64,000 nucleotides of DNA from Aedes albopictus (Eukaryota > Arthropoda > Insecta > Diptera > Culicidae): positions 94,839,766-94,903,765 of the forward strand of contig NC_085138.1 in the NCBI RefSeq assembly GCF_035046485.1, given 5' to 3'. Shown here piece by piece: positions 57,001 through 64,000 of the stretch. Both the position numbers and the translations under genes were made by a program. The notes below the pieces were generated by a model. That model made no database searches. It saw only the letters and a list, made by a program, of their open reading frames with translations, and had not been told where the DNA came from. Position 1 is the first letter of the stretch. The number at the start of each line of letters is the position of its first letter.

Positions 57001-57500
57001 NNNNNNNNNNNNNNNNNNNNNNNNNNNNNNNNNNNNNNNNNNNNNNNNNNNNNNNNNNNNNNNNNNNNNNNNNNNNNNNNNNNNNNNNNNNNNNNNNNNN
57101 NNNNNNNNNNNNNNNNNNNNNNNNNNNNNNNNNNNNNNNNNNNNNNNNNNNNNNNNNNNNNNNNNNNNNNNNNNNNNNNNNNNNNNNNNNNNNNNNNNNN
57201 NNNNNNNNNNNNNNNNNNNNNNNNNNNNNNNNNNNNNNNNNNNNNNNNNNNNNNNNNNNNNNNNNNNNNNNNNNNNNNNNNNNNNNNNNNNNNNNNNNNN
57301 NNNNNNNNNNNNNNNNNNNNNNNNNNNNNNNNNNNNNNNNNNNNNNNNNNNNNNNNNNNNNNNNNNNNNNNNNNNNNNNNNNNNNNNNNNNNNNNNNNNN
57401 NNNNNNNNNNNNNNNNNNNNNNNNNNNNNNNNNNNNNNNNNNNNNNNNNNNNNNNNNNNNNNNNNNNNNNNNNNNNNNNNNNNNNNNNNNNNNNNNNNNN
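57001..57500. other. assembly gap of 500 N
   Basis: Exactly 500 N, the same size as the gap at 31501-32000. Confidence 0.99.
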
Positions 57501-57920
57501 AAGACCGACTTCAAAAGCCAAACAACATTTGCTTCACCCTGCAGAGGGAGGACTTGATGAACCTACAAAGCAATAGTAAACTCGGACCATGAACAAATAT
57601 CACCCAAGAATTTCTGGAATAACTTGGTGAACCTACAAAGCAACAGCGAATTTAAACGATAAAGAATATATGCCATGAATTTCTGGAATAACTCCAAAAG
57701 TTTTTGGATGATAGGACCGACTTCAGAAGCCAACAACGCTTGCTTCACCCTGCAGTGGGAAGACTTGGTGAACCTGCAAAGCAATAGTAAATTCTGACCA
57801 TGAACAAATATCACCCAAGAATTTCTAGAACAACTCCAGAAGTTCTTGAATAAAACGGACTTCAAAAGCCAACTACATTTGCTTCACCCTGCAGTGGGAG
57901 GACTTGGTGCACCTGCAAAG
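57501..57920. repeat. 142-bp satellite, subfamily 2, resumed
   Basis: AAGACCGACTTCAAAAGCC, GCTTCACCCTGCAG and GGACTTGGTG are the subfamily-2 form seen at 30430-31500. About three units, the last decayed into unique sequence near 57920. Confidence 0.9.
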
Positions 57921-58520
57921 CAACAGCTAATTTTGACAATAATCAAATAGGTACCGCAAAGGTTTTCTGGATCAACTCCATAATTACCTGGAAAATGCGA
58001 TTGAGTTCGAAGGAGAAAAGAATTGTTTTTGTATAACCTTGCAATTGGAGGACATGGTGAACTTGTAAAATTACTGCTCAATCTGATTATTATAAAACAT
58101 CTGCTAAGGATAGTAGGAGAACGTTTATGAAACAATTAGTGGTAACAAGCGCTATCACTTTAGATGGCGTTCCGTAAGAATGGTCATGTAGTTTTGGATA
58201 TTTTCTTCACTTATTTTTAGATTGTGGTGTCCACCCACAATCACCTCCTTTACCAAACCACCCCCCCCCCCCGCCTCCCCTCCTTCATGCCCCTATTTAC
58301 TTGTTTAATAATATTTTTAAAAATACAAAAAAAGAAAGCTTAAATAACGGAATAGAATACGTATCTAACAGAATAATGCATAGGTTAAATTTGCTGAGCA
58401 GCAAAGTGTTTCCTCCAGAGATGATTGCTTGTCATGAAACTGATTAGCCAACCTGATTGATGTCCTATTTATCAATGATCGGCAGGAATAACTGAAAAGG
58501 ATAAAAACGAATCTTTAATA
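57921..58520. other. unique sequence with a poly-C run
   Basis: A run of 13 or more C lies at about 58260-58272. No coding frame is supported. Confidence 0.5.
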
Positions 58521-58527
58521 TTTAGGT

Positions 58528-59391
58528 GTGTTTATAAAACATTCGGATACTATAATGCCTACCAAGAACAGGCTGCTCTCCCGCCATGACAATGAGACAA
58601 TTACAACGCTACGCTCCAGTAGACTCAAGCATAGGGTGGGTTTGATATGTGGACCAGTTCCGGTGCCGCAAGTGCTGGTAGACACGGTTCGGGAAACGTG
58701 GAACATGCCACCGAACATCGGATCGACTGGATCGGCTTATATGTACTCGAGGCCACAGTCAAGTCCAGCGGCTGGCTCGGCAGGTTCGCCTGGCGGCACC
58801 TTAGGTGGCACAATGGCAGATCTTCTTTTTCTTCTTCTTATTTATGGATCAACGTCCCCACTGGGAGTTGGCCTGTCTCACTTCAACTCAGTGTTCCTTG
58901 AGCGCGTCCACAGTTATTAATTGAAGGGCTTTCTTTGATTGCCATTGCATGAATTTGTATATTGTGTGGCAAGTACAATGATACACTATGCCCAGTCGAG
59001 AAAACTTTCCCGACCGGAACGGAAATCGAACCCGCCGTCTCCGGATTGGCGATGCATTGCCTTAACCACTAGGCTAACTGGAGACCACAACGGCAGATGG
59101 GTCACCGATACCCGGATCCGAATACAGCGGTGGATCGGCGTGCGGTTCCTGTGCTGCTAGCGGCTACGGTGGCTACTATCAGAACGAAAAGAACACAGCC
59201 GCCACATGCCACGGTCCGCCTACGGTGGGGGCAACGATGCTTCCTCGCAACCACCTTATCCAGCATTTTGAGAGATTATGACGCCGACGACGACGAGCAG
59301 GATGCAACCGCCGCCGCCGCTCCAGCTGATTTCCGGTGGGGTGAATCCATCCGCCGCTTTCGACCGCAGCCTGATTGAAACAAAATTGTAA
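58528..59391 (+). pseudogene. reading frame interrupted by a SINE
   Basis: The frame from 58558 reads LSRHDNETITTLRSSRLKHR, then CGPVPVPQVLVDTVRETWNM and YMYSRPQSSPAAGSAGSPGG, and reaches the SINE at 58822. Removing the SINE and one TSD copy restores the same frame: GTMADGSPIPGSEYSGGSAC, then SCAASGYGGYYQNEKNTAAT, and GATMLPRNHLIQHFERL before a stop. Beyond it, one base out of frame, the sequence stays open as MTPTTTSRMQPPPPLQLISG, then VNPSAAFDRSLIETKL, to a stop at 59389. Ser/Gly/Pro-rich composition resembles a regulatory protein tail. The source gene is not recognised. The SINE and the frame shift make it a pseudogene or a dead exon copy. Confidence 0.5.
58822..59085 (-). mobile_element. 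tRNA-related SINE inside the 58.5-kb reading frame
   Basis: On - it starts with TAGCCTAGTGGTTAAGG (A box) and GGGTTCGATTTCC (B box), contains CACTGGGAC and CGTCCC-type 3' sequence, and ends in an AAGAAGAAGAAAAAGAAG tail. Flanking 13-bp duplications CACAAYGGCAGAT differ at one base (58809-58821 and 59086-59098). Confidence 0.85.
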
Positions 59392-59547
59392 AATATGAAG
59401 TAAAGCTCAGAAGTGGATGGCATTTGTGTTTCGGTGTCTACTTCCTTGTTTGTCAGCTAGTTATTGTGGAAGCGCGTGTAGAAAACTGCTTTGCAAATTT
59501 GAGAACCATGCTCTCAAGAAAGTACCACAAAAATAATGGAAGCTTAC

Positions 59548-59881
59548 CTTGGTACACATTCCTGTTTTGCAGCATGCGTAGAACAATTTGCGGATTTCTG
59601 TTCCAGGGGAATTCGTTTTCTGTGGCTCTTACTGGCTGATCATTTCTCTCACGATCCGCACTGGTCCATAATCATCTAAAATGAACTTCAAAACACCATT
59701 TATTAGCAGATAATGCTTCACTCTACTTAGTAGGTTGTTTACTTACCTCGACGGGAAACTTATCGGGGTCCTCGGTGTAACGGAATCGGTTCCGGTAATG
59801 CGATTCCAGCTGCGTTTTTATTTCCTTCACATTGTCTCCTATTCGCGAACATTTTCCGATCAAAACAAAAACATAAACACG
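59548..59881 (-). CDS. two exons of an unrecognised host gene
   Basis: Exon 1 (59747-59881, 45 codons) lies between TTTTTTTTTCAG and GTCGAG/GTAAGT and reads RVYVFVLIGKCSRIGDNVKE, then IKTQLESHYRNRFRYTEDPD and KFPVE. A 71-bp intron ends GTTCATTTTAG. Exon 2 (59548-59675) ends ACCAAG/GTAAGC. Spliced in phase, exon 2 reads MIMDQCGS and stops at 59649. One base out of phase it stays open to its donor as ADRERNDQPVRATENEFPWN, then PQIVLRMLQNRNVYQ. So either the protein ends at MIMDQCGS or there is a one-base indel (real or a sequencing error). I do not recognise the family. Upstream exons would lie beyond the copia element. Confidence 0.5.
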
Positions 59882-60228
59882 CTGAAAAAAAAATCAAAAT
59901 AAAACCGAGGGGGCCGTTCACGTATTTTAAAGTAGATGTCAAACCAAGGGGCTCGCGGATGAAAAGACCCCGTATCAATTAAAATGAAAAGACCCCGAAA
60001 TTAAATCGATTTTTTTCCTACTGTTTGATCTTAGTATTTATCTTTGGTTCCAGCTCGCGTGGGCCAAATCATGATCGTGAACGGGCAGAGTGTGTCCAAG
60101 TCGTGACTTTTTTCGGGTCCACCGGTCGATGTGCTTGTTGATTCGAGGGGGATTAGCGCTGTGTCTAGCTAGACAATTCACACCGCTTATGCCACTAGCT
60201 AACGTAAATGATGGTCCAGATGATCCGC
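59882..60228. other. intron-like sequence, no feature seen
   Basis: Between the exon acceptor and the copia LTR; contains a polypyrimidine tract next to 59882 but nothing else assignable. Confidence 0.4.
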
Positions 60229-60456
60229 TGATGCCACGACCGGCAAAGTTGTATTGGGCGGACTACTTTCGGACAATAAAAATACCGGAATTTAACTTAA
60301 TAAAACCGCGAACATTTATTGTTAACTTTCTCTTATTGAGTCCAATTCACTAATGACGAAAGAACAGCGCTTGGCGCGCAAGCAAAGGAAAATAACATTG
60401 GGCGATACAAATATAAAGATCGATTACACACTAATATGAAATTGTGTACTTTATCA
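60229..60456 (-). repeat. 3' LTR of the copia element
   Basis: On - the sequence after the polyprotein stop reads GAGCAGGGG (polypurine tract) directly followed by TGATAAAG, and 228 bp later GGCATCA, so the LTR would have TGAT...ATCA ends. It contains AATAAA on - at 60315-60320, a plausible polyadenylation signal. The 5' LTR is outside the window, so the far boundary is an inference. Confidence 0.55.
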
Positions 60457-60469
60457 CCCCTGCTCAATT

Positions 60470-63400
60470 TCAGATCGTTGAGAGGTTCAGCTCCTCCCGA
60501 AGTCGACAAAATGGCCCACCAGGTAGAGATTTCGTCATGATGTCTGCCACTTGTCGCTCTGATGGAATGTACTCCAGTCGAATACGCCCCTGCTGAATCA
60601 AGCTTCGGATGTAGTGCAGCTTCACGTCAACATGTTTCAGCCTGCCGTGGTCCTTCGGATCATTCACAACTCTTATGGTTGACTGGTTATCTTCAAAATA
60701 CGTTACGGGGGCACTCAGCTTGTAACCAATTTCCTCCAACAACCGAATCAGCCATACTCCCTCGCAGACCGCTGTACTGAGTGCGACCAACTCAGCTTCT
60801 GTCGATGACAATGACACAGTTTGCTGTTTTCGAGTAAGCCAAGTTGTTACGCATCCAAAGACTCTGAATACATAACCTGTCACCGAACGTCTGTCGATGA
60901 TGCTGTTTGCCCAATCCGCATCGCAGTAAGCCGCTATTACTTCCGCCTTGTCATCTCCTCTGTACTCTAGTCCTAGGTCCACAGTGCCCTTGATGTACCG
61001 AAGAAGACGTTTGAGATGCGTCCAGTGTTCCTCAGTCGGACAACTTTGGAACTGACTGTAATAGTTGACCGATGCGCAAAGATCCGGCCGAGTTGTCAAG
61101 GTCACGTACGTCAAGCACCCTATCAACTCTCTGTATGGCTTCGATGTACGCTTCGACTCATCTCCTTTTTCAAGTTTCAGACGACACTCCATTGGTACTT
61201 TAGTTGGTTTGCAGTCGGACATGTTAAAGCGGTTCAACAAGCCCTCAAGGTACCGTCGCTGGCTAATGCGCATGACTCGTTTCTCCATATCCCTTTCGAT
61301 GCACATCCCAAGAAAACTGGTAACTTCGCCAATGTCGGTCATATCGAATTCTCTCGACAGACAGCCCTTGACAATCTTTATCTCTTTCTGGTTATGTCCG
61401 ATGATCAGAATGTCATCCACGTATAGGATCAGGTAGACCCTCTTGTCCTTCTCGCCTCGCCAATACAGGCATTGGTCGCTGGTGCTCCGCTTGAAACCGA
61501 GTCTGGCAATGAATCGGTGGAACCGATCATTCCAAGCCTTAGACGCCTGCTTTAGGCCGTACAGCGACTTATGCAGCCGACATACCAGGTCCTGTCCTTC
61601 CACGAAACCTTCAGGTTGTGACATGTAGATCTCCTCACTCAGGTCACCGTTGAGAAAGGCCGTCCGAACGTCCATCTGGTGTACAAACATCCGTTCCTGG
61701 TTCGCCACAGCCAGCATGGTACGCAGCGTATCCAATTTCACAACCGGCGAGTAGGTTTCCGTGTAATCAAATCCGAAACGTTGGCTAAAACCTCTCGCGA
61801 CAAGCCGGGCTTTGTAACGGTCTGGATTTCCTCCTTCGCCTGGCTTCACCCGGAACACCCACTTACACGAAATCGGCACCCGACCCTTCGGTAGTTTCTC
61901 CAATGTCCAGGTTTGGTTTCGCCGCAAGGAATCCATTTCGTCCTGTATTGCTGCTTGCCACTTCGGCCAATCCGCCCTCTTCTTCAATTCTGCGATACTG
62001 TCTGGAAGATTCTCCACATATTCCATTGCGCCCAAAGCAACTCCCGCAAAAGTCATATCATAGTCCTTTGCCCACACTGGTGGCTTTCTCACTCGACCCG
62101 ATGACGTTGCACTGATCGTCTCACCACCACTTGCTTCTTCAACAGTCTCATCTTCCAGAGTATCGTCACAAGAATCGAAAATTTCGGACACTTCACGTTC
62201 AGGCACTTCTTGTTCTTCATGTTCTTCTTCATGTTCTATTTCCTGTTCTTCTTCATATTCTTTTTCGTCTTTATCGGATTCCCCACCGTTTTCAATGTCA
62301 GTAATTGGGGGGCCGACCACACTTTCAGTCCACTTATTGTCTTTCTTTTCATTTGCACTCACTTTCGAAGCTTCGTCGATAATCACATCTCGAACAGTCA
62401 CAATTTTCCGCTCCTCGGGCTTCCACACTCGATAACCGTTCGTTCCATATCCCACGAAGACTCCTTTCCAACTTTTCTCATCAAGTTTTCGTCGCTTCTC
62501 TTTTGGAATGTGGCAGTAGGCCATGGATCCAAACACTCGCAATTTTGACACATCCGGTTTTCTCCCTTCGAACATTTCGTACGGTGTCAGCTTCTGGCCG
62601 ATGGCGCTAGCCGGACTCCTATTGGCCAGGAACGCTGCGGTCTGCACCGCTTCGCCCCAGAACTCCCGACTGATTCCGGAATCGAAGACCATCGATCGAG
62701 CCTTTTCGACCAGTGTTCGATTCATCCGTTCACTGGTGCCGTTCTGCTCCGGACAATAAGGTACCGTAAACTCCATCTTGATACCCTTCTGCTGACAAAA
62801 AGACCGCATCTGGTTGCAGGTATATTCCCCGCCGTTGTCAGAACGGATGCGAGAAATTTTCACCCCAAACTTCGCAGTCATTTGCGCTTCGTACTCCTGA
62901 AAACGCTGAACCACCTCGCCCTTCGAATGGAGTAGATAAACCACCGTGAACCTGGACCAGTCGTCGATAAAGGTGACGAAATATTTGTGGCCATTCCATC
63001 CCGCCGGTGTCACTGGCCCGCAGACATCGGAATGTACGAGCTCCAGTACCCGACTCGAACGCCGCTCCTCTTGCAGCGTGAACGGATTCCTCGTTTGTTT
63101 AGCTGCTACACACGCCTCACAAACAATCGTCGATTTCTCACCTCCATTCTCTTTCAGGCCCGTCACCATTCCGTTCTTGATGAGACACGACAAATTGCGC
63201 TCCCCAAGATGCCCATAACGACGATGCCACAACTCTGTTGCTTTATTTATTTGCCCGGAGAAATACAAGGAACTGCACTCACCTTTTGCTGCGTAGAAGT
63301 TGAGCTCGTAGAGTTTATCACGCCGTTGCCCGGTGGCTACCACCTTTGAGCCTCGCTGAATTTCTACACTACCATCTTCGAACACCACTCTCATACCTGC

Positions 63401-64000
63401 AGCTTCGATTTTGCTGATGGAAAACAGGTTGCAACGAGCTTCCGGGATGAAAACCGCTCCTGCCACCGTTGCTTCGATGGTTTTTCCACCAACCACCGCC
63501 AGTACCGGAACATCACCAGCAAACTTTGCAGTTACCCACTCTCCACTCTTCGCGACAGCGATTCGCATCGGCCGCTCCAACGCAACAAGTTTTGAAAACA
63601 GCCGCTTGTCGTTGCAAATATGCTCCGTGGCCCCGGAATCGATGAACCACTGGATCTTGTTTTGCTTGCTTGGCATCTGGTCACTCGTCAGGAACATTAC
63701 ACCGTCGTCGTCATCCTTTTCTGCCACATGCGCCTTCCCGGAATACTTCTTCTCGGCCTTCTTCTTGTCGGGACACTCCGATAGCTTGTGGCCTTCCTTC
63801 TGACAACCGAAACACGTAAAGGGTTTCTTCTGCTTCGGTGGCTTCCGCGACGCACCTCGTGGCCCACCTCCGGAAAAAGCTGCTTCACTTTTCACGCTAC
63901 CGCTACTGCTGACCAAAGTACTCTTCCGTTTAATTTCCTCGTCGAGCAGCCGGCACTTGACGAAGTCCATCGTAAGCTGCTCCTCCGGCTGCGACTCGAT
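60470..64000 (-). CDS. Ty1/copia retrotransposon gag-pol polyprotein, 5' end beyond window
   Basis: It encodes the structural and replication proteins of an LTR retrotransposon. Numbering from the ATG at 63970 (1166 residues): zinc knuckle Cys53-Cys56-His61-Cys66; protease DSGATEH at 111; integrase zinc site His249, His254, Cys284, Cys287; integrase core Asp315, Asp378, Glu414 (35 residues between the last two); an acidic linker about 565-615; reverse transcriptase with KARLVARGF near 720, DVRTAFLNG near 767 and YVDD at 850-853; RNase H with CDADWA near 1016, SSTEAE near 1055 and EDNQST near 1093. The order protease-integrase-RT-RNase H defines the copia group. The frame continues without a stop to the window end, so the ATG is internal to gag. 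There are no stops or frameshifts, so it is recent and possibly still mobile. Confidence 0.95.
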   Translation of the reverse strand: MESQPEEQLTMDFVKCRLLDEEIKRKSTLVSSSGSVKSEAAFSGGGPRGASRKPPKQKKPFTCFGCQKEGHKLSECPDKKKAEKKYSGKAHVAEKDDDDGVMFLTSDQMPSKQNKIQWFIDSGATEHICNDKRLFSKLVALERPMRIAVAKSGEWVTAKFAGDVPVLAVVGGKTIEATVAGAVFIPEARCNLFSISKIEAAGMRVVFEDGSVEIQRGSKVVATGQRRDKLYELNFYAAKGECSSLYFSGQINKATELWHRRYGHLGERNLSCLIKNGMVTGLKENGGEKSTIVCEACVAAKQTRNPFTLQEERRSSRVLELVHSDVCGPVTPAGWNGHKYFVTFIDDWSRFTVVYLLHSKGEVVQRFQEYEAQMTAKFGVKISRIRSDNGGEYTCNQMRSFCQQKGIKMEFTVPYCPEQNGTSERMNRTLVEKARSMVFDSGISREFWGEAVQTAAFLANRSPASAIGQKLTPYEMFEGRKPDVSKLRVFGSMAYCHIPKEKRRKLDEKSWKGVFVGYGTNGYRVWKPEERKIVTVRDVIIDEASKVSANEKKDNKWTESVVGPPITDIENGGESDKDEKEYEEEQEIEHEEEHEEQEVPEREVSEIFDSCDDTLEDETVEEASGGETISATSSGRVRKPPVWAKDYDMTFAGVALGAMEYVENLPDSIAELKKRADWPKWQAAIQDEMDSLRRNQTWTLEKLPKGRVPISCKWVFRVKPGEGGNPDRYKARLVARGFSQRFGFDYTETYSPVVKLDTLRTMLAVANQERMFVHQMDVRTAFLNGDLSEEIYMSQPEGFVEGQDLVCRLHKSLYGLKQASKAWNDRFHRFIARLGFKRSTSDQCLYWRGEKDKRVYLILYVDDILIIGHNQKEIKIVKGCLSREFDMTDIGEVTSFLGMCIERDMEKRVMRISQRRYLEGLLNRFNMSDCKPTKVPMECRLKLEKGDESKRTSKPYRELIGCLTYVTLTTRPDLCASVNYYSQFQSCPTEEHWTHLKRLLRYIKGTVDLGLEYRGDDKAEVIAAYCDADWANSIIDRRSVTGYVFRVFGCVTTWLTRKQQTVSLSSTEAELVALSTAVCEGVWLIRLLEEIGYKLSAPVTYFEDNQSTIRVVNDPKDHGRLKHVDVKLHYIRSLIQQGRIRLEYIPSERQVADIMTKSLPGGPFCRLREELNLSTI

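Noticed and set aside
60562..63803. + strand frames of 60-136 codons opposite the copia polyprotein
   Set aside because: Shadows of the - strand coding frame.

Overview
The window looks like nuclear DNA of a culicine mosquito, most likely an Aedes species. The reasons are very high transposon and minisatellite density, GT-AG introns of 70-100 bp, tRNA-related SINEs of the Feilai type, tracts of degenerate GGAATTCC/TCCAGG repeats, and an insect-like selenocysteine-pathway gene. Two 500-N gaps (31501-32000 and 57001-57500) show it is a scaffold.

Real host genes are few. A three-exon gene for O-phosphoseryl-tRNA(Sec) selenium transferase (SepSecS) runs on + from 25249 to 26819. A janus/PHPT1-type phosphohistidine phosphatase lies on - at 27274-27645, tail-to-tail with it. 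A GC-rich exon on + near 34200-35174 has the character of a long 5' UTR and ends in a consensus splice donor. Weaker calls are a pair of exons on - (59548-59881), a SINE-interrupted reading frame on + (58528-59391), and single exon-like ORFs at 125-297 and 6664-6958.

Layout: 1-1.2 kb has little in it. 1.2-6.0 kb is an 11-bp minisatellite interrupted by a hAT-type MITE. 6-8 kb holds hairpins and a possible exon. 8.0-9.1 kb holds two arrays of another 11-bp repeat. 9.5-10.1 kb is one element nested in another. 10.7-15.6 kb is a non-autonomous LTR element with a second non-autonomous LTR element inside it. 17.3-25.1 kb is a nest of at least four levels that ends 142 bp (149 bp counting from the element itself) before the SepSecS start codon. 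28.9-31.5 kb is a 142-bp satellite. 32.0-57.0 kb is a separate contig of exactly 25,000 bp, filled with MITEs, degenerate repeats and large hAT-like elements. The satellite resumes at 57.5 kb in exactly the phase at which it stopped at 31.5 kb. 60.2-64.0 kb is a Ty1/copia element on - with a long intact polyprotein frame, cut by the window end.

The most interesting signals are: (1) gap-flanking satellite ends that join perfectly, so the 25,000-bp block is probably a scaffolding insertion; (2) tandem arrays inside non-autonomous LTR elements whose units fold into stem-loops, with compensatory base changes in one array; (3) multi-level nested insertions whose target-site duplications (TSDs) can be read at every level, giving a relative chronology. 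No CRISPR array, rRNA gene or intact canonical tRNA gene was seen.
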